A stretch of 64,000 bases of DNA from assembly GCF_021018805.1 (NCBI RefSeq), contig NC_086247.1:95807338-95871337 (forward strand), given 5' to 3'. The translations under genes and the position numbers were made by a program. The notes beneath the pieces were generated by a model that was not told the origin of the DNA, ran no database searches, and saw only the letters and a program-made list of their open reading frames with translations. The stretch is from Prinia subflava. Its lineage: Eukaryota; Chordata; Aves; Passeriformes; Cisticolidae. Positions 48,856 to 59,915 of this stretch are shown one piece after another; positions within the stretch are counted from its first letter, which is position 1, and every line of letters begins with the position of its first letter.

Positions 48856-49237
48856 TGTAGCAGGAACAGGATGACTTATAGGGCAGAGCTATCCCAGCTG
48901 GGCCTCTGACCAGGCCTCAGGCCTGGGCCTACTAGGCCGTAGACGTTCAGCATACGTAGTAGCAGATAAACTTATCTGCTACTAGGAATGTGTTAAGGTA
49001 TGGACACTTACAGCATGGAAGTAATGGCACTAAATCTTCGTAGCTACCTTAAACTGCAATAGTTTACATACTTCTGTATTCTCACTGCCTATCACAGTGC
49101 ACCTGCTAACTGTAAACGACTCTCTCTGTATATAACCCGCCATATCAGGGAATAAACGGGAGTACGTGCTGGAACACCACATTGGTCTGGTCTCACGTAG
49201 CTCTAGCCCCCGGTCTTTCTAGAGCTCGGCTTCAACA
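48856..49237 (+). repeat. diverged solo LTR of the young provirus family
   Basis: From CCAGGCCTCAGGCCTGGGCC (48910) to the end it follows the 400-bp LTR of the provirus at 29988, with many substitutions. Its start and end are TG and TTCAACA. It has a clean TATATAA (near 49128), AATAAA (49151-49156) and a perfect 13-bp inverted repeat at 48957-48984. The flanking hexamers do not match, so the target duplication has decayed or the ends are misplaced by a few bases. The divergence shows the family has been active over a long time. Confidence 0.85.
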
Positions 49238-49431
49238 TGGGACTTAATTAATCAGCAAACTATAGCTATTCTGGTGTATTGTGTACACAGCAGCTAAAAA
49301 ATCAGTGTTCTTGTGGTGTGTTTGGGATTTTTCCCTGATGACTCTTGACCAACAAAACACTATCTGCATTTTCTTCTGCTTAGGAGCACGTTTTACTTGC
49401 TGCATTTTTAGGCAAAACACAGAACAGTGCT

Positions 49432-49877
49432 TGTTATAAATGCTCGGCCAATTTTCAAATTAATAAAATAATTTTTATTAATTTAAGAAAATATAGAACA
49501 AAATTTTAAACATACCAGCAATGAAAAGGACAATGTCGATAGACCCGGGATCAGCACTGGGTGAATGCCTGTCACAGTCTCAGGGTGATCCCCCCTCTGT
49601 TCACAAATCCCACCCGCTTCAAGTTTCCTTATATATTCCTTCAATATGTTGTCCGAGAAATGTGTCTTCCTTTGATGTGGTGTCTGAGGTTCGTGTAAAC
49701 ATCCAATGATTGACTCCTCAGCAGTTCTTGTTGCCAGACAAAGAAATGGCTCCCTCCTTAATGGCGGTGATTAGCGTCATCTCTCCACCTAGCTACACCT
49801 TTGTCCTTTCTGAAAAGTAACTTTACAAGCCTGGGCTAGCCCATTTCAGCGCAAAACCCTTGCTTATAAGTTAACTG
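49432..49877 (-). repeat. older LTR, left part, interrupted by second provirus
   Basis: It starts TGTTATAAATGC, like the LTR at 39108. Its remaining end is at 57328-57398, ending CATTTATAACA, beyond the provirus. Joined across the insertion the two pieces make one minus LTR of the same superfamily. Outer flanks show no clear target duplication. Confidence 0.7.
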
Positions 49878-50546
49878 TGTGAAAAATGTGAAATGATTAA
49901 TTCATGTTCTTATGGTAAACTGGAAAACTATAAAACTGTATAAATTTGTATCAGGTAAAAGTCTATGTTTTAGGAGACCTTGCAGCAGATGGTGAAACTA
50001 ACAACCCTGAAAAAGCAGGCACCTCCATTCAAAAAGGAACAAAGGACTTTTCCGGGAAAGCCTGCAGCCTTCTCAAGTACCCGGAGGAGACCTATTGAGA
50101 TAAGGTGGTACAGCAACTCACACCTTGGTTGCCCTTTCACAGATCATCAAGCAACATCATCCATATCTCGATCATTCATCAACCATAAGGACCTATAGAA
50201 ATTGGACATTAACATTTGAACTGAGAAAAGAACTCTTTTCTGCTTGGTTGGGGAAACTCTCAAATTTGTATAGCTAGCTGGGAAACAATGGGAAATATAG
50301 GGAAATGTTGCCGAGGGCGGAATAAAGTGTATAAAAACCAAGCCCCGAACGGGGCTAATTTGTGAACCGTTGGGGGAGATAGCAGGCTGCCAGACCCTGT
50401 ATCTCACGGTTCACCCTTAGCATTTTCCCGGGAAAACTCTGTCAAGTTTCTCTGCTGTTGGGGGGTTTTTGAAATTCTGTGACTTGATCTTTATTAATAA
50501 ACCAAATTATTATTTTAATTGGAATATCGTATTGGCATTTATAACA
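49878..50546 (+). repeat. 5' LTR of second provirus
   Basis: 669 bp. It contains AATAAAGTGTATAAAAACC (poly(A)-like and TATA-like, near 50321) and later ATTAATAAACC (near 50493). The first 371 bp are identical to the 3' LTR. Nine of the differences cluster at 50249-50281 and a few lie near the end. Confidence 0.9.
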
Positions 50547-50550
50547 GTTT

Positions 50551-50568
50551 TGGCGCCCTTAGCGGGGC
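50551..50568 (+). other. primer binding site candidate
   Basis: TGGCGCCCTTAGCGGGGC begins four bases after the LTR. It agrees with the complement of a lysine tRNA 3' end over the first eight bases and again at GGGGC, with mismatches between. The tRNA identity is uncertain. Confidence 0.5.
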
Positions 50569-50821
50569 CAGTTTTGGAAATTCTGTGGACCCCCATATCT
50601 GACTGGGAGGCGCCCCGCTGTAAAAAGCGGCCCGGCAGATCAGGATAAGTCCAGCAGAACCTACTGGCTAAACGAACCCAAAAACCACCACAGCGGAGGG
50701 GTAAAAAGGACAAGCCAGCTTGGGTGGGCTCAGGAACTCAGCAGGGAAGGGTCCCTGGTAAACGCGGTTTTGTTTCACTCATAAAAATCTACATGCACGA
50801 AGAATCCACAGGAAAAGAGGA

Positions 50822-50829
50822 TCGTAAGT
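50822..50829 (+). promoter_or_regulatory. candidate splice donor of second provirus
   Basis: TC|GTAAGT, with GT at 50824-50825, in the leader before gag. It could pair with the acceptor ending at 55747 and so express the 3' ORF. Inference only. Confidence 0.4.
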
Positions 50830-51267
50830 ATCGTGTGGTTGAGTGGGGTGACCTAGCGAACAAGAACATGTGTGCGTGTGTGTGTGAAAGAGACGTGATA
50901 TTATCACGAAGTGAGAGCGGATCTTGAGATCACGGTTCCGTCGTCCCGCGAGGGGCACGGCCAATCAACCAGGAAGCGAGTGGATTTGTGAGATTTGTGT
51001 GAGTGTCTCCGGACGGGGAGGTTGGTGATCACCAGGAGTCTTCAAGGAAAGAGGACGTCTCAGTAGAGTTTGGGAACTAGTAAGCCTTCTTGACTGCGAC
51101 CTTAGGGTTGGTTAATTTTTTCGGTGGCGGTTGTCGAGCCTGCCATTAAACGAACCTCCCCAGAACGGTCCTCTGGTGGACTACTAAGTTAACGGCACCG
51201 AGTTTGGAAAGACTCAGGATATAATTTGTGTGTGTCGACCCATCAAAACTTCTGCGCCACAGGAAGG

Positions 51268-52113
51268 ATGGGGTTGAATCTTGAGGATTCTGTAAGGGAA
51301 ACCTCAGTGGGGGCTGCTCTTGAAATCCCCCGGAAAAGCCCACTGGGAGAAATATTACAGGGATGGCAACAATGCCCAATTAGGAGAAGGGCATCTAAAG
51401 ATCAGATGATCTATCTATGAATGAATGTTTGGGGAGAGAAGGAAATACAGAAAAATCTCATATAGCCTGTGTTTGGGACTTTTGACGAATGGGCATGGGA
51501 AGCTCTGTGGGACTATGTATCTAGGAAGAAAAGGAGAGAATTTGAGGAATTAACATATGTCTTGTTATGGTACTGGGTATGGGTAAAGCTGTATTCTGAC
51601 AAAAAGGATATACTGGATAAGTTGGACTACAGGAAAAGCCTCTTTCACGGCTCGGTGGCCAAAGCGCTGTCTATCCCAACCCCCGCCTCCTCCTCGGCCT
51701 CCTCGGTGACAGCATTAGCGACGTCATCCAAGACCCATGCGGAACCACGAGCTCCGCGGCCGCCCCCCTCCTCTCGCCCAAGGGGATTCCCGAGAGAGAA
51801 CCCGGTCCCCACTTCTGGTCCTCACCTCGAACCCCAGCTACCGACGCTAAACTATGGAGAGAAAGGAAGGAAGGGTAAGAAAAAGGAAGGGGGAAGGTAT
51901 AATTTAAATAATTATACACCAGGTAGAGCCCTAGCTGAAACCTGGATCCCCGAGGACAATTTAGGACCCAAGGGAGATTCGGGATGGGACAGTTGGTGCA
52001 GCGGCGGGAGCGACCCAGGAAGAAAGATGGAAAAAAGAACAGTTAAGCTAGACAGTGGAGCTAAACAGAAATTACCTAAAGTAAATTGGAATGTGCTGGA
52101 GAGAAACTGGTGA
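51268..52113 (+). pseudogene. broken gag, matrix and linker only
   Basis: The frame starts at an ATG followed by Gly (51268), suitable for myristoylation, and carries KSPLGEILQGW, a pattern of gammaretrovirus-like matrix proteins. Two in-frame stops break it: TGA 51418-51420 and TAG 51463-51465. After them the same frame continues with VFGTFDEWAWEALWDYV and a proline-rich linker (PRPPPSSRPRGFP) before ending at TGA near 52111. No capsid homology region and no zinc knuckle follow. Gag is therefore both truncated and interrupted, so this copy cannot make particles. Confidence 0.7.
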
Positions 52114-55100
52114 TGTTGGGACGCGTACAAGCCAGAATGGGAAATTTCTCGCAAGCCCGCTAAAAGAGAAAAAGACAGGAAAAGGATTTAAAAGGAAGCT
52201 TGCTAACTCTTTTTTTTGGTAGTGGTAGATCTTTGTATTTCAGGCTGGACACTTTTTTTAGAAGTTCCCTAGGAATTGTGCAGGTTTTGTTTCAGGTAAG
52301 ATCGGTGGAGTTTCTTGGTTTCTTCTTTGTTAACACGAGAAAGGAAACAACCCCCCCCACGCAGTGAGGCGAGTGCGGTTGCTAGGAGATAGAAGCGGCG
52401 GGGTTTTTTTCTCTTTGCGGCGGCAGGACAGGCGGCGGTTCTCTGTCTAGGACGGAGTAGAGCCGCTCAGAACAGGAATAGCGATGTGAGGATCTGAACG
52501 AGAGTAGTATCTAAAAGATGGAATGGATAAAAGACTGGGAAAGAGGAATCAAGAATAAAACTGATTCATTGGAAAGGGTATTAGGAGGGGTTTTTTTGGC
52601 TAGGTGTTTTTGTGAATTCTGCCGCGACTTACATAGAATTGATGGAAAAATTTTAAAAGGGTTTTTTCTTTTCTCCTTTCTCTTCTTTCTCTTTTCCGCC
52701 TCTGAGTTAATTGGATGAGAGGGGGTGCTGAATGTCTGGATAAGAATTGAAAAGAGGTCAGGGAATTAGTACAATTAGTATAAATAAATTATGGGGTTTT
52801 GGAACCCGAGGTTAATAGGCGATACACAGATGCTAAATTACTGAATATATTTCGTCTTTGTGGGGGAATAGGGAAAAGGTAACATTGATTTGAAGGATAC
52901 AAGGAATGCTTCTGAATATAGATATGAAAGCTTGCTTTGTGGATAGAAAGTTGTATTTATGTGTGGAAAATATCCATGTGTCTGTTTAAGGTTTTTTTCT
53001 CTTAATTACCTGCTTACTATACGTGAAGATTTCATGCAAACTAAAATATGTTGATAGTGTGATAGGTGTGACTCGTGGGTTTGAAATGATTGCTGCAGTT
53101 TGAAATTAAGTGTTTGATTTGAACATGAAATGGGAATGTGGTGTTTTGTTGAGTTGAGTGAGCTATCCACTAAGTGTATTTTCTTGATATTGGGGCATGG
53201 GGGCAGTGGTGTCTGGGTTGGAGCTGCTTGTGGCAGTTGGGAGGCTAGAAATTAAAACTCTAGTGGTAAGTTTTATGATTCAGTTCTTGGATCGGAGTGG
53301 TGGCGTGGTGCAGTGGTCCAGAGGACTAATAACAGTTACGCCTACTGGACAGGAGCTGAGAACTAAGGGGTTTTTTTTTCTTTTCTTTTTCTTCTTTCTT
53401 CTTCTTTCCTTCCTCTCGAGTATTAATCTCTGTAGAGGGAAACGGGACTTGAAGTTTTTTACCCAAGCCACATCTGGGCATGAAAGATCTTTCTGCTTAA
53501 TTGAACTGGCTATGATTTCTCTCCGTTAATAGTTGGGAATTTTTTTCTCTGCAATCTTTATTTTTGTGTGTTTGTTTGGTAGAAACAGGGATTTTTCCTT
53601 CCTAGTTGCTGATTTCTTGGAGGGGATGGTTGATGTTGTCCCTCTGATGTTGTGTCTTTTTGCTTGCCCCTCGGTTTGGAGGGTGCAGGCCTTGGAGCTG
53701 TTCTGATGCTTGTGTTTCTGAATGGCGAATAATTGACTTGTGAAGAGCGGCTTCTGTGTTGTGTGGCTGGCGGTTGCCTGTAGTTCTTCAGGCCAAGTTT
53801 CTGGGTGTAATGGTGCACGGAGGTGGATGAGAGGTGTAGGAGTGGTGTGTTTTATCTAAAGCAAATGGTAACAGGTTAGCTGAAGTTTGGTTGTTAGTAA
53901 AAGCTAAGTTTGTGGAAGCTCTTTGTGATACCAGTATCTGCATTGGGAAAGGCTGTCTAGCTAATAGGGCCTGAGTTTTAAGGTGACTCTTAGCCTTGGA
54001 AAGCTTTCAAGTATTTTGATGCATGTTACAGATGAATCAGCCTTGCTGTTTTATCCGCTTCCTATGATAAAAGCTGAAGAAGCTCAGACCCTCAACAAAG
54101 TTACAACCCTGATGCTCCTTGTCCAAATCCTTCTGTTTCAAGTTAGTCTCAAAGTACAGATGTGAGAAGTGTCTGAGACGAGGCCATCTCTATGTTGCTG
54201 CCAGTGTTGGTTTTCTTGCATCTATATATCTTGAGTATATTCTTTAAGTGGTGAAGGAATAGATTCTGTTATTTGTGATATCATTTTCTTCTATTTGGTA
54301 TGCCTTGTTCTTTTTTCTATGTCTTGTTGAAATACTCCCCCAGAATTATGGGTGAGGTCTTAAGTTTTTTTCCTCATTTGGATACTAATTTTACTTAAAA
54401 GCTATCCTTCATTAAGTTGTACTGCTCACTGATTTTTAAAATGGCTCCCTGATGAAGTGAATAAGTCACTTCAGCAACTGCTGTGGGTTTTGTGTCTTGC
54501 TGTGCTAAATAGGGTTCTGCAGCTGATCCTCTCCTTTGATGTATGGAGCTTGTTAAGTGTCTTCATCAAACTAAGATACCTTGCATAACTACCCTAACAG
54601 CAGAGCTGAAATGCCTGATAGTACTTCTGGAATTGTGTTAATTTGCTGGTCATTAGTTGTGGCTGCAGCAAGTGTGAGAGGCAGTTGTGAAGGCGGATGC
54701 TTCTTGGAGGCTGAGTGATAAGGGCCATGGCAGGGTGCACATCTAAAATAGGGACAGAAGGTAGGCTCAATGTCTCACTCAATTTGTTTCCTTCTTTTGG
54801 CTGTGTGTACCTGAGAATGTGTTGAGTAGGGGTCTGGAATATATAAATTTGTAGGTCAGTTAATCAGCTGTAGTAAACTCATTGCACTGAGACTGTAGAA
54901 AATGAGTGAAAGTGTGTGTAACCTTAACAGCTGATTGTCCTGGAAATTGCTGTTGTCACGGAGCCTTGTAGGACATTTGGTTTTATGAATGTTTGTCTGT
55001 ATACAAAATCACTTTGAATATGCTGAATTTGATTCTATAAATAAGCCTGAATTGTTTGTGCTTATCTCTCCCTCTTTTTTCTTTTTTTTTAACTGATTTT

Positions 55101-55747
55101 TTTTTCTTTAAAGAGCTAAAACCTGTGTTAATGTTTTAAGAGTTATGGGATTTAAAGTTGTCTTAATTGTTTACTTGCTGTATACCAAGTGGACACTTTC
55201 AGAGCTATTGGTGGAATATAAAAGGAATTGTTTGTCTGGTTTAGTATTAACCTCGTTCAATAGGAGGTAAAATTCTCTTTCTCTTAATTTTAATTCCTCC
55301 CTCCATCGGTACAAAAAGAAGATTTTTGAATTTAGCATTGAGTTCTTTAAATTCTGGATAAGGAATTGAATCATTCTTGCATGAAAAGAAGATTTTGAGT
55401 TGTATGGAGAATTGTGTGATGGCTTGTTTTTGCATAGAGACGATGAGTGAATTAGGAACTAGAAAAACTCATTCAGATATTCAGATTGTCTGAATAATAG
55501 TCGCAGCAGATTTTCCTCCTGAAATGAATTTCTGAAGATTTTTCAAAAGTACTATCCAAATGTAAATTTACGTTATACCTAGACCTTAATTGATAAATTT
55601 AATTTGAAGCAAGCTATGATAAAGCTTCAGGATGTTGATTTATACAATCAAATCGATTCTGGTAAAAGAAGTTTTTTTTCCATATGACAAAGGCGTAGTC
55701 TTTGCTAACCCCTCAGTTGGAGGGTTCCCCTGTTTTGTTTTTAACAG
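52114..55747 (+). other. provirus interior without retroviral genes
   Basis: No RT, protease, integrase or envelope motif is visible in any frame. The plus strand is T-rich and intron-like, with stops everywhere. One GC-rich block (about 52355-52475) looks like promoter or 5'UTR sequence. The stretch ends with a pyrimidine-rich acceptor (TGTTTTGTTTTTAACAG) at 55747. It may be captured host sequence or a replaced pol-env region. Confidence 0.6.
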
Positions 55748-55857
55748 GTGCTGGTGCAAAGGAACATTAGGAAAGGTGAATCCAGGGCTCCAGAAATTAA
55801 AGGAGAAGGAACTCCACCCCCAGGAGACCAGAAAGTGAAGAAATACCTCAGTAGCAA

Positions 55858-56256
55858 ATGGCAGAAGAAATATCCATTCGCTGCTCTGAGCCTGGATGCC
55901 CCTGCAATCCCTATATCCATTTCAAATACAATTATTGCCTCGAAATTTGGGTTGTGCACTGCAAGTGGGGGTGGAGGCCGCTGGGGCTATGCCACAAGTG
56001 TTCTGAGGAAGAACAGAATTTGACCATGCGATTCTTGGACTGTGCCACACGTTTGGGATTGATAGAACCAGATTCTCCTGGGTGGTATTCAATATGCAGA
56101 AAGGGGTTAAAGGGAAAATTGGATGTAAAGGCCCAAGTGTTAGCCACTGAGTGCCGTCGAACCAATAAAGTGCTGTTTGTGGCAGAGCCGGTAAAGCTAT
56201 CTCGGTGGGGAGCTTTTAAAAGGAGGTATGCCGCCCGAACCACCCCGAGGGTCTGA
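55858..56256 (+). CDS. intact 132-codon cysteine-rich ORF, unknown
   Basis: The ORF starts at ATG 55858, about 110 bases behind a good acceptor (55747), and ends at TGA 56254-56256. The N-terminal half is cysteine/histidine rich: CSEPGCPC near residues 9-16, a later HCKWG, then LCHKC near 44-48, which could bind zinc. The C-terminus is basic (SRWGAFKRRYAARTTPRV). There is no signal peptide or membrane segment. I do not recognise a family. Being open in a provirus whose gag is broken suggests either recent activity, selection, or a captured host exon. An overlapping frame at 55748-56023 (91 codons) is open too. The size, basic tail and spliced position recall small retroviral regulatory proteins, but this is only an analogy. 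Confidence 0.45.
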   Translation: MAEEISIRCSEPGCPCNPYIHFKYNYCLEIWVVHCKWGWRPLGLCHKCSEEEQNLTMRFLDCATRLGLIEPDSPGWYSICRKGLKGKLDVKAQVLATECRRTNKVLFVAEPVKLSRWGAFKRRYAARTTPRV

Positions 56257-56657
56257 GCAGAGAGCCCCTGCTGTCGCGAAGACGGACTTCCCCGTTGTTG
56301 GTTGCTACCCAACAGACGCTGGGCTAGACAGAGGGAAGCTTCTGCGAATCACTCTAGGGAGTGTGAACCAGGCTATGCGCTCAGTGAAGGGCTAGCCCTG
56401 TGAAATATGGCTCATCCAAAAGTTACCCCTGCTAAAACACAAGTAACTAGCTGGCACTCAAAGGCACTCAGGGACACGGGAATTGGAAAAATCAGAAGAA
56501 AAAGCATTAAAAGTAAACATGGTTCAGGAATCGCTGGTCAGATGTTCCTCCTAGGAAGAGGGGACACCAAAGAAAAGCAAACTAATAGAATCAGAGAATG
56601 ATAAAGACGATGCAAACCTGAATTAAATAGTTAATAAAAGAAAAGAGATAGGGAAAT

Positions 56658-57327
56658 TGTGAAAAATGTGAAATGATTAATTCATGTTCTTATGGTAAAC
56701 TGGAAAACTATAAAACTGTATAAATTTGTATCAGGTAAAAGTCTATGTTTTAGGAGACCTTGCAGCAGATGGTGAAACTAACAACCCTGAAAAAGCAGGC
56801 ACCTCCATTCAAAAAGGAACAAAGGACTTTTCCGGGAAAGCCTGCAGCCTTCTCAAGTACCCGGAGGAGACCTATTGAGATAAGGTGGTACAGCAACTCA
56901 CACCTTGGTTGCCCTTTCACAGATCATCAAGCAACATCATCCATATCTCGATCATTCATCAACCATAAGGACCTATAGAAATTGGACATTAACATTTGAA
57001 CTGAGAAAAGAACTCTTTTCTGCTTGGTCGGGGAGACTCCTGAATTTGTTTAGTTAGCAGCGAAACAATGGGAAATATAGGGAAATGTTGCCGAGGGCGG
57101 AATAAAGTGTATAAAAACCAAGCCCCGAACGGGGCTAATTTGTGAACCGTTGGGGGAGATAGCAGGCTGCCAGACCCTGTATCTCACGGTTCACCCTTAG
57201 CATTTTCCCGGGAAAGCTCTGTCAAGTTTCTCTGCTGTTGGGGGGTTTTCAAAATTCTGTGATTTGATTTCTTATTAATAAACCAAATTATTATTTTAAT
57301 TGGAATATCGTATTGGCATTTATAACA
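56658..57327 (+). repeat. 3' LTR of second provirus
   Basis: 670 bp. It is preceded by a purine-rich AAAAGAGATAGGGAAA tract. In the 33-bp block where the two LTRs differ most, this copy agrees with the solo LTR at 39108-39780, so the 5' LTR is the altered one. Confidence 0.9.
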
Positions 57328-57398
57328 ACTGTATTTTAGATACATATTCTTAAAAAAATATAACAAAAAACATGAATTATCCCCAGTCATTTATAACA
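57328..57398 (-). repeat. older LTR, right part
   Basis: Continues the interrupted minus LTR from 49877 and ends CATTTATAACA at 57398. It contains AACATGAATTAT, matching the family's conserved ATTAATTCATG region in reverse. Confidence 0.65.
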
Positions 57399-58185
57399 AG
57401 CCCCACCAGCAAACTGCAGCCAGCTGCCAGCCAGTGTGGAATCCCTGCTCTTGGCTTCCCTTAGGTACACATGCGTGCCGCACTGCTACCGTAAAATTGT
57501 AAACTGTTCACTTGAAATGTTTTATTTATTGATGGTGAGAAAGTAATTGAATTCTGGTGTAAAATTGCATTATGACAGAAAATAAAGTGTGTTTTAACTT
57601 GATGGCGTTCCTGAATTTTTTTTAACTTCTGTGGGGACATTTTGAGCTGGGACATTTTGTGCTGCAATTTGTGTATGGTCTGTGAATGCAGCCGGTCAGT
57701 TTTTACAAAGTTTCAGTTTAAAACAGCAAATTTCACCCAGGGTTTGTGAACAAGTCTTTGACGTCCTCTAAAATGTAACAATGTTGCATATGTTCTCTAA
57801 ATTGTAACCATGTTGCATTACTATCTTCAGCCTTGAAAGTGTCTTGTCTTTTTAACTGCTTGTACTGCCAGCCTTTAAAAATATGAAATAAAGACAAACT
57901 CTCTTAAGCACAGATTGTGCTGGTTTTATTTCTGTTGATATTCCCAAAATATTACATCATGTTGACTATGAATCTGATATATTTCCTCTCTGTATAGATA
58001 GGGAGCCTTTCTGTTGGTTTAAAGGGAACGGTATAAATGATAAAGAACAGATTAAAAGCCTGATTCTGAGTAGTAGTGAATTTCTTAAAGAGAAAAGAAC
58101 TCACCAAACTCAAATCTCCTCACCAAATCTGATCTTCTTTCATTATCTTCTGCCTTAAGCTGAACAGTATGTCAGAGTGCTGTCT
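57399..58185. other. intergenic with two poly(A)-like signals
   Basis: AAAATAAAGTGTG near 57580 and GAAATAAAGACAAA near 57884 are plus-strand poly(A)-like signals, the second followed by a GT-rich TTGTGCTGG. It could be the end of a transcript, but no coding sequence was found. Confidence 0.35.
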
Positions 58186-58355
58186 GAACACTTGTTGAGC
58201 ACTGACAGCTTGGGGCCATGACCACCTCCCTGCGGAGCCTGTGCCAGTGCTTGGCCACTCTCACAGTAACAATCTATTTTCTAATACCCAATCTGAACTT
58301 CCCTGACACAGCTTTATGACATTTCCTCACATCCTGTCTCCTAGCATTCTTTCTG
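58186..58355 (-). repeat. CR1 fragment, minus
   Basis: GGAGCCTGTGCCAGTGCTTG near 58236, then CTAATACCCAATCTGAACTTCC near 58281 and the CACATCCTGTCTCCTAGC stretch match the reverse complement of the CR1 5' portion of the common 3' fragment. Confidence 0.75.
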
Positions 58356-59254
58356 CTTAGTAGTAGATTTTTTTAAAGATTTTTTTCCTTAATTTCATTT
58401 TTCATAGGAAACTTAATTTTTCCCTTTAATATAAGATTTTTTTGTAGCTCAAACACCTTACCTTTTTTATTTGATCTGCCTTAGGCTACCAGCCATTCTT
58501 TATGTTAGCTGTTTAGGGCCTAATTTTTTCACCATTATAATATATGGCTGACTGTCCATGTAGGTGTTTTTCAATTCTTGTTCAGTTTTTGGAAATTGGA
58601 TAGTATTTTATTGCCAATTGAATTTGCTCATCAATCTATTAAAGCCATTTTCAGTTACTTTGAGATTAAGGTGCAAGGCAAAAGCTCAAAGGTAAAACTT
58701 GAAAAGCAGAAGGGTCAAATAAATATAATTGCCTTTAAAGTAACTTCTAAAAGTAGAGTCAGATTTTTTCATGTTATCATCTTCAAAGCAACCAATCCAA
58801 CACTTTTTTGCTGGTAGGTCTGGAAAGGATTTCTTCTCTTTTGTTATGGTCAAGGAAAACTTTAAGAGATTGGATGACAATTTTAGACTACTGTCTATCC
58901 TAACTAAGTTAGACAGTGGCTTTTGGCATAGATCTGTCAAAGTTTTGTCCAGGTTTTAGTCTAATGCTATTCTCAATTTAAGTTCTGTAAGTATGAAAGT
59001 GGATGAAAAAGAGAGAGTGTATTTACTATGTACATTGCCCATTCACCCTAGATGTAGGTGTATTTTTTCCCCATTTTATTCTAACCGTATGAATTTTTCC
59101 AAGCATGAGAGGAAAAGGTTCTATAAAGTAAAGGCTATAATTGAATGTATCAAGTATATTGGGTATGGTAGTCAGCACCATTTTCCTCTACAGATCTCCT
59201 GATTTTCAGCAATACTTGATCATGTAATGTAGCCCATCTGAACTATTTTCCATC

Positions 59255-59915
59255 AGTATGTGGGAAATATGGTTATTTAATTCATGTTTTATAAATAATT
59301 ATAGATAGGGAACTGTGATATATATTATATAAAGATATGTATGTGTCTGCTCAACCCGCACGTTTCACGAACTTCTGGAAAGCACCTCCCTTATCTTCCG
59401 GGTTCCAAAAATGGAAGGTGAGAACGACTTGCTCCTGCCTACGTGCAGCTCAGCTCATCGGGACTCGCAACGGTCAAACGCTACACCGGTCATCACACAC
59501 CTCTACGGCAGTTACTCAAAGCAAGGACTAACTCTGGACATTAGCATTTGAATGTGCCCAGGGACCCTTTCGGGATTTAATGTAAATAAAGTTAATGGTC
59601 GATGATTAGAGAAACAATGGGAGGAAAGTTGCCGAGGGGGAAACTAAGTGTATTTAAGTTGGGTCTTTAGGTGGGCAAGTTTGTGAACCCAGCTAGAGGC
59701 ACTGGCTGCCAGGTCCTGTGTCCCTGGGGTCACCCTTGACTCTGCTTTTCCCGGGAGAACTTCGGTCAAGTAAGTTTGCTGTTCGTGGGGTTCGTATTGT
59801 TTTGTTTTTATTGTTTGAAATTGTTATAATTTAGTTCTAAATTTTGTGATTTGGATATTAATAAACCAAACTATTGAATTTGGCAATAAATTTGTCCTGG
59901 CGTTTATAACAAGTA
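59255..59915 (+). mobile_element. solo LTR with 4-bp TSD AGTA
   Basis: The LTR is 59259-59911 (653 bp), starting TGTGGGAAATATGG and ending GCGTTTATAACA, with AGTA at 59255-59258 and 59912-59915. It shares TTTAATTCATG near the start and GTTTGTGAACC plus ATTAATAAACCAAA later with the LTRs of the provirus at 49878, but is clearly diverged. It sets the duplication length for this family at 4 bp. Confidence 0.88.

Larger units (their letters stand above)
49878..57327 (+). mobile_element. second provirus, non-autonomous, nested
   Basis: LTRs are at 49878-50546 and 56658-57327, both starting TGTGAAAAATG and ending TTTATAACA. The 4-bp copies ACTG at 49874-49877 and 57328-57331 fit the 4-bp duplication seen at a sister solo LTR (59259), as used by class I (gamma-like) elements. 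A primer-site-like TGGCGCCC follows the 5' LTR and a purine tract precedes the 3' LTR. Of the retroviral genes only a broken matrix-like gag is visible. About 3.6 kb of the interior (52114-55740) shows no pol or env signature. An intact cysteine-rich ORF sits near the 3' end. Movement would have needed enzymes from another element. Confidence 0.85.

Noticed and set aside
49521..49709. ORF with proline-rich peptide before the second provirus
   Set aside because: It lies in the older minus-oriented LTR and has no family features.
53285..53372. tRNA-like or SINE-like piece with a box-A-like TGGTGCAGTGG
   Set aside because: No B box follows and no cloverleaf can be drawn; it is probably chance.
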